The notes under the pieces are model-generated. The model saw only the letters and a list, made by a program, of their open reading frames with translations, did no database searches and was not told where the DNA came from. This document shows, piece after piece, positions 16,144-24,083 of a DNA stretch of 64,000 nucleotides. The stretch's first letter is position 1. Each line of letters opens with the position of its first letter. The stretch is from positions 1,364,001 to 1,428,000 of the forward strand of contig NZ_AP028142.1 in assembly GCF_030297675.1 (NCBI RefSeq). The letters run 5' to 3'. The DNA is from Polynucleobacter sp. HIN11. GTDB lineage: Bacteria; Pseudomonadota; Gammaproteobacteria; Burkholderiales; Burkholderiaceae. The translations under genes and the position numbers were made by a program.

Positions 16144-17265
16144 ATCGGGGCGCAGCAAAGCCTCATCTGCTGAGACGTACGACCGCTTCTGTGCCCGGGC
16201 GACGGGTGCCGAAGTGAGTTGCCCTTGATAGACGCTTAAGCCATTCCTTAAATGCGTGCTCTGGCGCAATGCTTCTATCACCCCAAGATTAGCAATCTGC
16301 TCAATGAAGGGATAGGTTGCATTGGTTAAACCAATCGTGGATGTTCTGGCAACCGCGCCTGGCATATTAGCCACACAATAATGAATCACCCCGTGCTCAA
16401 CATAAGTGGGTTCCGCATGGGTGGTGGGTCGCGAGGTCTCAAAGCAACCGCCCTGGTCAATCGCTACATCTACCACCACCGATCCAGCTCGCATCTGCCC
16501 GATCATGGCTGCGGTCACCAATTTTGGCGCCGAACCACCTGGTAATAACACTGCGCCAATCACTAAATCACTATCTCTCACTGCATTCTCAATACTCTGC
16601 TGATCAGAAAATAGGGTTTGGACTCGATTGCCATAGAGTGCATCAATCTGCCGCAGTCGATCCAAGTCGCGATCCATAATGCTCACGTGGGCGCCCATAC
16701 CGACGGCAATTTGTAAGGCATGGCGCCCTACAACACCTGCACCTAAGATCAATACCTTTGCCGCAGTAACCCCAGGAATGCCGCCTAACAATAATCCAGA
16801 GCCACCTTTGGATTTCTCCAAATGTGCCGCCCCCGCCTGAATGGACATCCGCCCAGCCACCTCACTCATGGGTGCCAAGAGCGGGAGTGCGCCACTCGAT
16901 GAGGTCACCGTCTCATAAGCAATACAGATGGCCTTGGACTTGATTAATGCTTCCGTTTGCACTGGATCAGGGGCCAGGTGTAAATAGGTAAAGAGAGTTT
17001 GATCCTCTTGAAGCATCGCGCACTCCTGTGGCTGTGGCTCCTTCACCTTCACAATCAACTCAGCATCTGCGAAAACCGCTTTAGCATCTGCCATTAATTT
17101 TGCTCCAGCTGCTTCGTATTGCTCGTTAGCAAAACCAATTTGTGCCCCAGCATGTTGCTCCACTAACACTGTGTGACCTTGCCGCGTCAGACTACTCACC
17201 AAACTAGGGGTGAGGCCAACTCGAAACTCATTGTTCTTAATTTCTTTTGGAATACCAATAATCAT
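16123..17265 (-). CDS. ald: alanine dehydrogenase
   Basis: Cytosolic NAD-dependent oxidative deamination of L-alanine to pyruvate and ammonium. The 380-residue protein shows the family N-terminus MIIGIPKEIKNNEFRVGLTP, the substrate Lys/His region (IVKVKEPQ), and the NAD-binding loop ILGAGVVGRHALQIAVGMGAHV near 172-193, followed by MDRD. The C-terminus is a few residues longer than usual. The ATG overlaps the stop of the upstream amino acid permease as ATGA, showing translational coupling in a permease-ald operon. The gene ends inside the 3' end of the convergent DUF3501 gene. Confidence 0.95.
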   Translation of the reverse strand: MIIGIPKEIKNNEFRVGLTPSLVSSLTRQGHTVLVEQHAGAQIGFANEQYEAAGAKLMADAKAVFADAELIVKVKEPQPQECAMLQEDQTLFTYLHLAPDPVQTEALIKSKAICIAYETVTSSSGALPLLAPMSEVAGRMSIQAGAAHLEKSKGGSGLLLGGIPGVTAAKVLILGAGVVGRHALQIAVGMGAHVSIMDRDLDRLRQIDALYGNRVQTLFSDQQSIENAVRDSDLVIGAVLLPGGSAPKLVTAAMIGQMRAGSVVVDVAIDQGGCFETSRPTTHAEPTYVEHGVIHYCVANMPGAVARTSTIGLTNATYPFIEQIANLGVIEALRQSTHLRNGLSVYQGQLTSAPVARAQKRSYVSADEALLRPDLVEVCD

Positions 17266-18647
17266 TTTTGCTCTCCTAATTGAAGTACGTGTTTTTTATC
17301 AATCCCCAATACGAAATACAGGATCAAATAAATGGTTAATAAGATCGGGCCCACAATGAGTGCCATGCGCGCATCCTCATGAAAACTCATCAAGACAATG
17401 ACGAGCGCGATGAAGGCCAAGGCAAACCAACTGGAATAGGGCCACAATGGTGTGCGATACGACAATTGAGCAAGCTGATCTTTGCTAAGGCTTGCCCGAA
17501 AGCGATAGTGGGTATACAGAATGGAAATCCAAACCATGAGGCCCACAAATGTAACGGCTGCCATCATGTAGTGGAATGCCTTCTCGGGGACAAAATAGTT
17601 CAGGATCACGCCTACCATTGGTACGCAAACCGTTCCAATCACAGCACGATGCGGCACACCATTGTTTGACAGCTTGACAAAAGGCTTTGGTGCGTAGCCA
17701 TTAGCTGAGAGTGCATACAGTAATCTGCCACCACTAAATACACCAGCGTTACAAGCAGATAAGGCAGCGGTAATGACCACAAAATTAACAACACCTGCAG
17801 CCTCACGCAAACCAATGCGCTCAAACATCGCTACAAATGGACTGCCTTGCTGACCTACTTCATTCCAGGGAAAGATAGCCAAGATCACCATCAATGCGCC
17901 CAGATAAAAAATCAGGATGCGCCAGATCAATGAATCAATTGCCATTGGGATCGTCTGTTTTGGATTTTGTGCCTCGCCCGCCGATAGGCCGATCATCTCA
18001 ATACCAACATAGGCAAACAACACCATATGCAAGGAGAGCAAAAATCCACTAAATCCGTTCGGGAAAAATCCGCCATGCTGCCAAAGATTTCCCAATCCCA
18101 TTGGTACCCAATCGTTGGTAAACCCAAAGAAAATGACCGAGCAGCCCAAAGCGATCATGAGCACAATCGCCATGATCTTGATGAGCGCAAACCAAAACTC
18201 AAACTCACCAAATACTTTGACTGCAATCAGATTAATGAGCCCCATCAGGATGATGGACGATAGCGCCCAAATCCACTGCGGTATATCTGGGAACCAAACC
18301 CCCATATAGATACCAACCGCGGTGACTTCGGCAATAGCTACCACCACCCAGTAGGTCCAATAGCCCCAACCCACCATGTATCCAGCTAAGGGATTGACAT
18401 AGGTATTGGCATAAGTGGCAAATGACCCTGTGACTGGCTCGTGAACCGCCATTTCACCTAAGGTTCGCAAAACCACGAATGCAACCAGGCCGGCTAAGAA
18501 ATACGCAAGCAAAATTGATGGTCCCGCAATTTGAATTGCGGTGGCAGATCCTAAAAACAATCCGACACCAATGGTCGAACCCAAAGCCATTAAGCGAATG
18601 TGTCTGACTTTGAGATGGCGCTTTAAGCCTTCTTCATTCTTCTCCAA
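17262..18647 (-). CDS. APC-family amino acid permease, probably alanine/glycine/serine type
   Basis: Inner-membrane proton-coupled amino acid permease with 12 predicted spans, similar to CycA/GabP/proline-specific permeases (amino acid transporter family). The consensus N-terminal motif is RHIRLMALGSTIGVGLFLGSA. I place the start at TTG 18647, because AAAGGAG lies 5 nt upstream, giving 461 residues; in-frame codons reach up to 18689 but would include the ribosome site. The stop overlaps the alanine dehydrogenase start by four bases, so alanine is the most likely substrate. A small stem (GTGGC/GCCAC, 18670-18684) lies just before the ribosome site. Confidence 0.88.
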   Translation of the reverse strand: MEKNEEGLKRHLKVRHIRLMALGSTIGVGLFLGSATAIQIAGPSILLAYFLAGLVAFVVLRTLGEMAVHEPVTGSFATYANTYVNPLAGYMVGWGYWTYWVVVAIAEVTAVGIYMGVWFPDIPQWIWALSSIILMGLINLIAVKVFGEFEFWFALIKIMAIVLMIALGCSVIFFGFTNDWVPMGLGNLWQHGGFFPNGFSGFLLSLHMVLFAYVGIEMIGLSAGEAQNPKQTIPMAIDSLIWRILIFYLGALMVILAIFPWNEVGQQGSPFVAMFERIGLREAAGVVNFVVITAALSACNAGVFSGGRLLYALSANGYAPKPFVKLSNNGVPHRAVIGTVCVPMVGVILNYFVPEKAFHYMMAAVTFVGLMVWISILYTHYRFRASLSKDQLAQLSYRTPLWPYSSWFALAFIALVIVLMSFHEDARMALIVGPILLTIYLILYFVLGIDKKHVLQLGEQK

Positions 18648-18886
18648 GAGAACTCCTTTCATGATGACAGTGGCACAACGCCACCGCATGAGAGTCTATG
18701 GAGCGAATACGTTTGAAACTAGTGCTTAAAAACTATAGAAGTATCAAGAACGAAATTAATAATTAAGTAACTTTGAGAATCTACTGAATAATCAATGAAA
18801 GCTGCCATTAAAAAAATAGTTACTTACAGAAAAATCAGTAAATTCTTACAGGGATAGCCCTAGTGATTCTGAGCAAATTTTGGATG
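18648..18886. other. permease upstream region, no gene seen
   Basis: About 240 bp of AT-rich sequence upstream of the permease and downstream of the small secreted peptide's terminator. It should hold the permease promoter. I see no ORF or RNA family in it; the only structure is the small GTGGC/GCCAC stem close to the permease ribosome site. Confidence 0.4.
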
Positions 18887-18888
18887 AA

Positions 18889-18913
18889 AAAAAACCCCAG
18901 CAAGCTGGGGTTC
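18889..18913 (-). terminator. rho-independent terminator of the small peptide gene
   Basis: On the minus strand, stem ACCCCAGC/GCTGGGGT with a 2-nt loop, followed by a run of T. It lies 17 bp after the stop of the 51-codon gene, defining a very short monocistronic mRNA. Confidence 0.88.
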
Positions 18914-18929
18914 TCTTAAACAAGAAGAA

Positions 18930-19085
18930 TTACTTCTTGGCTGGAGCAGCAGGAGCAGCAGCAGGAGCTGGAGCAGCAGCAGCTGGCTTAGCGTCTTTCT
19001 TGTCATCTTTCTTAGCTGGAGCAGCTTGAGCGAAAACACCAGCAGAGAACAAACCAGCAACTAACATAGCAACGATCTTTTTCAT
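18930..19085 (-). CDS. small secreted Ala/Pro/Lys-rich peptide
   Basis: 51 codons. Residues 1-20 are a clear signal peptide (MKKIVAMLVAGLFSAGVFAQ, cleavage after FAQ or FA). The remaining ~31 residues are AAPAKKDDKKDAKPAAAAP followed by Ala/Pro repeats and a final AKK: low-complexity, charged then Ala-Pro-rich. Alanine codons are GCT in all but one case, and the gene has GGAG eight nt upstream and its own strong terminator, so it looks highly expressed. A leucine-rich frame overlapping it (18860-19060) is a shadow. No family is recognised; a periplasmic linker or structural peptide is one possibility. Confidence 0.75.
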   Translation of the reverse strand: MKKIVAMLVAGLFSAGVFAQAAPAKKDDKKDAKPAAAAPAPAAAPAAPAKK

Positions 19086-19264
19086 GTAAAACTCCAAAGT
19101 AAAAATTAATAAACGTAGTCTCCTACGGAATTACTACAGCCTAGGAAAAACCAATGTAGCTACGAATGGCTTTTTCGAAGACTAATCCTTTAACGCTTAT
19201 TGATTGGAAAGGGTTGACAGGCCATTGAATTGAAAATAACTGTTCAAAAACAATTAGTTAGTTA

Positions 19265-20044
19265 TTAATTTGTGGTTTGACTTTGGATTGCACTCAAAAT
19301 TTCTGCGGCAGCCAAAAACCCAAAAGAGGCGGTGACGTTCACTGTAGAGCCATAACCTGAACACGCCAAGCCACTACTTCCGTCTCCACGCATATTCTCT
19401 GCGGAGTAAACCGCCCGAATCCCCATCGGCAACTTCAGGTCCTTGGTAAAAGAATGGTTTTTTCTGAGCTCAGCCCTGATTTTTGCTAATAGGGGGTCGT
19501 GTGTGGCTTTGGCTAAATCATCCGCATTTAAAAAACGTGGGTTGACCTTTCCGCCCGCGCCTCCGCACATCACCAATGGAATCTTCTGTTTTTTACAAAA
19601 ACTAGCCAGCGCTACCTTCACCGATACATCGTCACAGGCATCCAGTACAAAAGAGTTATGCGGAATGATCTGCTCCAAATTGGCTGGCTCCGCAAATACA
19701 TCATGCATGGTAATCGTGATCATTGGATTAATGGCTTGAAGACGCTCAGCCATAGCCAGCACTTTAGCTTTCCCAAAACTACCTTCAATGGCATGCAACT
19801 GACGATTCACATTACTGGGGGCAATATGATCAAAATCGATCAAAACCAAATGCCCAACCGCAGAGCGAGCCAAAGCCTCAGCAGCCCATGAGCCAACCCC
19901 ACCCAAGCCGATCACCGCAACCGTGGCTTGGCCAAATGCTTTAAAGGCATCCTCGCCATAAAGACGAGCCACCCCAGCAAATCGTCGATCTGCCACTTCA
20001 TTGCTCTCACACGTACTTGGGCCAAGCACTCTTTCGTTTGTCAT
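19265..20044 (-). CDS. tcdA: tRNA threonylcarbamoyladenosine dehydratase
   Basis: E1-like ATP-dependent enzyme (CsdL/YgdL) that cyclises t6A37 to ct6A in ANN-decoding tRNAs. The 259-residue protein has the ThiF/MoeB nucleotide loop VIGLGGVGSWAAEALARS (~44-61), LIDFDHIAPSNVNRQ with the substrate Asp and Arg, and the C-terminal GSTVNVTASFGFLAAAEIL. RLYGEDAF near the N-terminus is characteristic of TcdA over MoeB/ThiF. It is divergent from pdxH with only 22 bp between the two start codons. A TATAAA box lies 8 nt before its ATG, so its mRNA may be nearly leaderless. Confidence 0.92.
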   Translation of the reverse strand: MTNERVLGPSTCESNEVADRRFAGVARLYGEDAFKAFGQATVAVIGLGGVGSWAAEALARSAVGHLVLIDFDHIAPSNVNRQLHAIEGSFGKAKVLAMAERLQAINPMITITMHDVFAEPANLEQIIPHNSFVLDACDDVSVKVALASFCKKQKIPLVMCGGAGGKVNPRFLNADDLAKATHDPLLAKIRAELRKNHSFTKDLKLPMGIRAVYSAENMRGDGSSGLACSGYGSTVNVTASFGFLAAAEILSAIQSQTTN

Positions 20045-20052
20045 ACGCTCTC

Positions 20053-20060
20053 TTTATACT
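20053..20060. promoter_or_regulatory. overlapping divergent -10 boxes for tcdA and pdxH
   Basis: Plus-strand TATACT at 20055-20060 ends 6 nt before the pdxH ATG. Minus-strand TATAAA (20058-20053) ends 8 nt before the tcdA ATG. Together the 8 bp would form a symmetric core promoter that fires both ways. No strong -35 box is visible on either side. Confidence 0.45.
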
Positions 20061-20066
20061 CAATCC

Positions 20067-20714
20067 ATGAGTTCAATCAGTAAAAACTTAGCCGATTTAC
20101 GGAAAAACTATACCGCAGGGCAACTATCGGAACGTGAGCTGCCTCTCGATCCCATCATCCTGTTTGAAAGCTGGTTTGAGCAAGCTAGTCAGGCAGAATG
20201 TCCGGAACCCAATGCCATGGTGCTAGCAACAGCAGATGCATCAGGTACGCCCTCAGCCCGGGTGGTTTTATTAAAAGGAATCAGCCAAGGTGATTTTTGT
20301 TTCTTTACGAATTACGAAAGTCAAAAGGGGCAAGAGCTTGCAATCCGCCCACAAGCGGCACTACTATTTCATTGGCACGAGCTAGAACGCCAAGTAAGGA
20401 TTAATGGGATTGTCTCCAAACTAAGTGCAGCTGAGAGCGATGATTACTTTTTTCAACGCCCCCCAGCCTCCCGCATAGGCGCCTGGGCTTCACCCCAAAG
20501 CCGAGAAATTGAAAGTCGTGCTTTTTTAGAACAAGAAGAATTACGCTTTAAACAACAATTTGGCGAAAATCCCCCAAGACCAAGCCAGTGGGGAGGATAT
20601 CGTTTAAGGCCCGAGAAGATTGAGTTTTGGCAAGGTCGCCCCTCACGTTTACATGATCGTATTTTGTACACCAAGGCTCAAGAGACATGGCGCATTAGTC
20701 GCTTGGCGCCATAG
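20067..20714 (+). CDS. pdxH: pyridoxamine/pyridoxine 5'-phosphate oxidase
   Basis: FMN enzyme forming pyridoxal 5'-phosphate with oxygen as acceptor. From ATG 20067 (MSSISKNLADLRKNYTAGQL) it has 215 residues. Family features are present: PNAMVLATADASGTPSARVVLLKGI, FFTNYESQKGQEL, LLFHWHELERQVRINGIV, SRIGAWASPQS and the C-terminal GYRLRPEKIEFWQGRPSRLHDR. The frame is open upstream, but that extension would run through the divergent promoter and into tcdA. No Shine-Dalgarno is seen; a TATACT box 6 nt before the ATG suggests a leaderless message. Confidence 0.95.
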   Translation: MSSISKNLADLRKNYTAGQLSERELPLDPIILFESWFEQASQAECPEPNAMVLATADASGTPSARVVLLKGISQGDFCFFTNYESQKGQELAIRPQAALLFHWHELERQVRINGIVSKLSAAESDDYFFQRPPASRIGAWASPQSREIESRAFLEQEELRFKQQFGENPPRPSQWGGYRLRPEKIEFWQGRPSRLHDRILYTKAQETWRISRLAP

Positions 20715-20725
20715 AAGGTTCTCTC

Positions 20726-21271
20726 TCAATCTTTCAGTAAAGATGAGAAAGTCTTTTTAAACTTACTAACCTTAGGGCCTACAACTGCCATGCAATAACC
20801 CTGAAATGGGTGATTGCGATAGTAATTCTGATGGTAGTCTTCCGCAGGATAAAAAACGGGGGCCATGATCACTTCCGTAACAATCGGATCAGAAAACTGT
20901 CTTTGCTCCTCAAGCTCTTTGACTAGGTTTTTAGCGATTTGCAATTGCTGATCGTTAAGGGCATAAATCACCGAGCGATATTGCGTTCCTACGTCATTAC
21001 CCTGGTAGTTCAATGTGGTTGGATCATGAATCACAAAGAAGATCTCTAGCAACTGCCGATAGGAAATAATGCTGGGATCAAACTCAATCTCAACAACCTC
21101 GGCATGCCCAGTCGACTCCGAGCAGACCGCCTCATAACTGGGATTAACAACATGGCCACCAGCATATCCCGAGATCACATGCGTAACGCCCTGAACGCGC
21201 TGATAGACCGCCTCGAGGCACCAGAAACACCCACCGCCCAATATCGCCTTCTCTAAGATCGTTGCCACCAA
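20726..21271 (-). CDS. msrA: peptide methionine sulfoxide reductase A
   Basis: Reduces the S-epimer of methionine sulfoxide in proteins and free methionine. 181 residues with the catalytic motif GGCFWCLEAVYQRV near the N-terminus, GYAGGHVVNPSYEAVCSESTGHAEVVEI, and FFVIHDPTTLNYQGNDVGTQYRSVI. The start is non-ATG: TTG 21271 or GTG 21268, both behind a GGAG. A separate MsrB domain is not fused. It lies convergent to pdxH with an 11-bp gap and is downstream of a LeuE-type exporter gene on the same strand (22-bp gap). Confidence 0.95.
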   Translation of the reverse strand: MVATILEKAILGGGCFWCLEAVYQRVQGVTHVISGYAGGHVVNPSYEAVCSESTGHAEVVEIEFDPSIISYRQLLEIFFVIHDPTTLNYQGNDVGTQYRSVIYALNDQQLQIAKNLVKELEEQRQFSDPIVTEVIMAPVFYPAEDYHQNYYRNHPFQGYCMAVVGPKVSKFKKTFSSLLKD

Positions 21272-21293
21272 GATTCTCCAATACTGTTTTTAC

Positions 21294-21965
21294 TTAACCG
21301 CCTATCAATAAGCGTAACGCAAAATAGATAAATAGTGCGCCAACCCCAAACCACAGCATAGCCGCCCATTGCGGATGGCGCTCCATTCGATGAGCCAGAG
21401 TTTCACCAACCCAAATCAGTACCCCCAAGTAGGTGATGCTAATCATCTGCAAAATGATGGCAAGGTATAAAAAACTCTGGGCTGGATTGGCAAATTGTGG
21501 ATCGACAAACTGGGTAAAGAAGGAGATGAAGAAAAAAATGGCCTTGGGATTGGTGAGCGATAAACCGAGTGCAGCCACAAATGGATGCATATGTATAAGT
21601 CGCATGGTGCTTGCTGGAGCGCTATTTTGTGAGGAGGACCTTTGCAAACGATTCCAAGCGGTTTGCATCAGGCCCCAAGCTAGCCACAGCAAGTAAATCG
21701 CCCCCAGCCAACGTAATGCCATAAAAATGCCAGAAGAGTTTTGTAAGAGGGATGCAGCCCCTAAAACAATGGCAATCATCAGAATTGAATCGCCCACCAC
21801 AATGCCCAATGATGCCCACACCCCGGCCCTCCAGCCCAGCTTGGATGAGGCTGTCAGAACATAAAGGGAGTTTGGGCCCGGCAATAAAACAATCGCGATG
21901 GTGCCCAGAATAAAGGTTGGCAACTGTACGACGCCAACATGGGTCAAATTCATCCAATCCAGCAT
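21294..21965 (-). CDS. LysE/RhtB-family amino acid exporter (LeuE-like)
   Basis: Six-span inner-membrane exporter, 223 residues from Met at 21965. The family signature is IVLLPGPNSLYVLTASSKLGWRAGVWASLGIVVGDS near the N-terminus, followed by LRWLGAIYLLWLAWG and the cytoplasmic loop ending LSLTNPKAIFFFISFFTQFVD. LeuE-type members export leucine and other neutral amino acids; the exact substrate cannot be set. The frame is open up to 22028, but Met22/26 fit the family N-terminus better. No clear ribosome site is visible. Confidence 0.88.
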   Translation of the reverse strand: MLDWMNLTHVGVVQLPTFILGTIAIVLLPGPNSLYVLTASSKLGWRAGVWASLGIVVGDSILMIAIVLGAASLLQNSSGIFMALRWLGAIYLLWLAWGLMQTAWNRLQRSSSQNSAPASTMRLIHMHPFVAALGLSLTNPKAIFFFISFFTQFVDPQFANPAQSFLYLAIILQMISITYLGVLIWVGETLAHRMERHPQWAAMLWFGVGALFIYFALRLLIGG

Positions 21966-22074
21966 GACTAGATCATAAACAGGAAACGTGTCATAATGGA
22001 GGGCTTTTTGAAACATCGTCCCCAGCAATTTACATTTTTCAGCGTTTTGGTTTTTACCCCGCTGCCGCTTGTCT

Positions 22075-22097
22075 GATGGTCGATGCCCTTGACCATC
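22075..22097 (+). promoter_or_regulatory. leader hairpin 1 upstream of the DEAD-box helicase gene
   Basis: Perfect stem GATGGTC/GACCATC with a 9-nt loop in the 5' leader of the helicase gene. It may be part of a structured, temperature-responsive untranslated region together with the hairpin at 22132-22150. Confidence 0.4.
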
Positions 22098-22131
22098 GCG
22101 CCTTTACATAAACTTGGCGCACAACCGGAGA

Positions 22132-22150
22132 CCATCCTATAAGAGGATGG
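22132..22150 (+). promoter_or_regulatory. hairpin sequestering the helicase ribosome site
   Basis: Perfect 7-bp stem CCATCCT/AGGATGG with loop ATAAG. The 3' arm contains the Shine-Dalgarno AGGA for the ATG at 22158 (10 nt spacing). The stem should hide the ribosome site when folded, which is how RNA thermometers and helicase autoregulation can work. Seen directly; the role is inferred. Confidence 0.5.
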
Positions 22151-22157
22151 GTATTGC

Positions 22158-23480
22158 ATGTCACATTCTGCTGAAATTACGAACCATTCATTTGCTTCAT
22201 TGAACTTAGCTGCGCCCTTACTCAAGAACATTGAGGCGCTGGGCTATACACAAGCCACCCCCGTCCAAGCACAGGTTATTCCTGCGGCCCTCGAGGGCGG
22301 CGATTTATTGGTGAGCAGCCAAACTGGAAGCGGTAAAACTGCTGCTTTTTTATTGCCACTTCTTCATCAACTTGTTCTTGCCAATCCCAATGGTAGCCCT
22401 GTACCTGGTCGCGCTCAGCCCAAGATCTTGGTCTTGTGTCCAACCCGCGAACTAGCGCAACAAGTTGCCACCGATGCGATTAATCTGGCGCGCGGTATCA
22501 AGAGCCTACGGATTGCCACCATCATGGGTGGTATGCCCTACGGCAAGCAAATCCAAGCGATTAAGGGGGCAAGCTTAGTGGTAGCGACTCCAGGTCGCTT
22601 ACTGGACTTATTTAACTCACGCGCCATTCGCTTAGATCAAGTTGAGTGCTTGGTGGTCGATGAGGCTGATCGCATGTTGGATCTTGGCTTTGCTGAAGAT
22701 CTTGAGGCAATTGATGAGCGTTGCAAAGGTCGTTCTCAAACACTCATGTTCTCAGCAACGTTTGCCCCGCGCATCATGAGCCTAGCGTCAAACCTCACAA
22801 AAGATGCCAAACGGATCGAGCTTGCCCATGCTGGTGAAGCGCATGCCAATATCGCCCAGAAACTTCATTGGGCTGACAACATGGCGCACAAGCATCGCCT
22901 GTTGGAGCACCTGCTCTCCGACCCCGAGCTCGATCAAGCAGTTGTCTTCGCGAGCACCCAAGTAGAAAGCGAAAAGATTGCTGACACCTTGCGTGCCAAT
23001 GGCTATCAAGCGAGCGCCTTGCATGGCGCGATGCCACAGGCCGTTCGCAACCGTCGCCTCGATTCATTACGCAAAGGCCAAACCCGGATTTTGGTCGCCA
23101 CTGATGTAGCTGCGCGTGGAATTGACGTGCCCCGAATCAGTCACGTGATCAATTTTGGTCTGCCTATGAAACCTGAGGACTATACGCACCGTATCGGTCG
23201 TACAGGTCGCGCTGGGCGCAATGGTATCGCCATTACACTAGCCGAGCATCGTGATCGCGTGAAGATTAGAGCGATTGAGCGATTTACTCAGCAACCCATG
23301 GCTGCTGCTGAAATTGCAGGTCTTGAGCCTCAACAAAAACCAAGCTCACATAAACCTAATCATCGCCCTGGAGCTGCCAAACGCACTAAACCCAAGTTTG
23401 GGGGTCAGGCGCGTAAAAGTTCAGGGCCGCGCTTTGGTTCACGTACTGGCTCATTTCAAAATAGCACACGTCAGCACTAA
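22158..23480 (+). CDS. DEAD-box RNA helicase (RhlE-like)
   Basis: ATP-dependent RNA helicase of 440 residues. In order: Q-motif region (ATPVQAQVIP), motif I SQTGSGKTAAF, Ia PTRELAQQ, Ib TPGRLLD, II VVDEADRMLDLGF, III SATFAPR, IV/V ALHGAMPQAVRNRRL and ILVATDVAARGIDVP, VI HRIGRTGRAGRNG. The last ~60 residues are a basic, Lys/Arg/Pro/Gly-rich tail typical of RhlE and CsdA-like proteins that help ribosome assembly and mRNA decay in the cold. Its leader carries two hairpins, one masking the ribosome site. Confidence 0.93.
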   Translation: MSHSAEITNHSFASLNLAAPLLKNIEALGYTQATPVQAQVIPAALEGGDLLVSSQTGSGKTAAFLLPLLHQLVLANPNGSPVPGRAQPKILVLCPTRELAQQVATDAINLARGIKSLRIATIMGGMPYGKQIQAIKGASLVVATPGRLLDLFNSRAIRLDQVECLVVDEADRMLDLGFAEDLEAIDERCKGRSQTLMFSATFAPRIMSLASNLTKDAKRIELAHAGEAHANIAQKLHWADNMAHKHRLLEHLLSDPELDQAVVFASTQVESEKIADTLRANGYQASALHGAMPQAVRNRRLDSLRKGQTRILVATDVAARGIDVPRISHVINFGLPMKPEDYTHRIGRTGRAGRNGIAITLAEHRDRVKIRAIERFTQQPMAAAEIAGLEPQQKPSSHKPNHRPGAAKRTKPKFGGQARKSSGPRFGSRTGSFQNSTRQH

Positions 23481-23492
23481 TTAGCGCCTTGT

Positions 23493-24083
23493 ATGTTGTG
23501 GCGGAAGTCTCGCTCCCCATCGACCTGGCATCAACTTGACCATGGTGCACCCTTGGGTGCTCCATTGGCATTACAAGAATGGTTAAGCGATACTGGATCG
23601 CTCACACGCAAACTCGAGAAAGCACTTCACTATCCCGAAGATCGCCACCTTGAATTACAAATCCTTGCCGATGGCAAACAAAATTTAGTTGCATCCGAAA
23701 AAAAATTCTTTCGACGCCCAATCCATCGCTCGCGGGTTCGTGAGATTTTGCTGTGCGATCAGGGTGAGCCAATTGTGATGGCGCGTAGCGTATTGCCCAT
23801 CACAAGTTCGATTGGCAGTAACCATACGATTCTGAAATTGGGTCATAAACCCTTGGGTGCCGTTTTATTTGCCAAAGTTCTCAAAGGGCGCTTTCGCCCC
23901 ATTCGGCAAATTGTTCGTTTGGACCATCATCATCCAGAGTGGAAAGCTTGCCAACGACGGTATGCGGATCTCCCCAAACGCGTTTGGGCCAGACGCACAC
24001 TCTACCAACTCAACGGTCACCCTCTACTGGTTATGGAAATCTTTTTACCTGCTCTGCTAACCAAGCTGCCGCAGACTGACTAA
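23493..24083 (+). CDS. ubiC: chorismate--pyruvate lyase
   Basis: First committed step of ubiquinone synthesis: chorismate to 4-hydroxybenzoate plus pyruvate. The 196-residue protein matches UbiC features: WLSDTGSLTRKLEK, RREIL-type segment HRSRVREILLC, EPIVMARSVLP, and the C-terminal catalytic region RYADLPKRVWARRTLYQLNGHPLLVMEIFLP containing the conserved Glu. It starts 13 bp after the helicase gene and may share its transcript. Its last 53 bp overlap the 3' end of the convergent hemD gene, a long coding overlap. Confidence 0.88.
   Translation: MLWRKSRSPSTWHQLDHGAPLGAPLALQEWLSDTGSLTRKLEKALHYPEDRHLELQILADGKQNLVASEKKFFRRPIHRSRVREILLCDQGEPIVMARSVLPITSSIGSNHTILKLGHKPLGAVLFAKVLKGRFRPIRQIVRLDHHHPEWKACQRRYADLPKRVWARRTLYQLNGHPLLVMEIFLPALLTKLPQTD

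Noticed and set aside
18860..19060. 66-codon leucine-rich minus-strand frame
   Set aside because: It is the out-of-frame reading of the GCT/GCA-rich small secreted peptide gene and runs through that gene's terminator.
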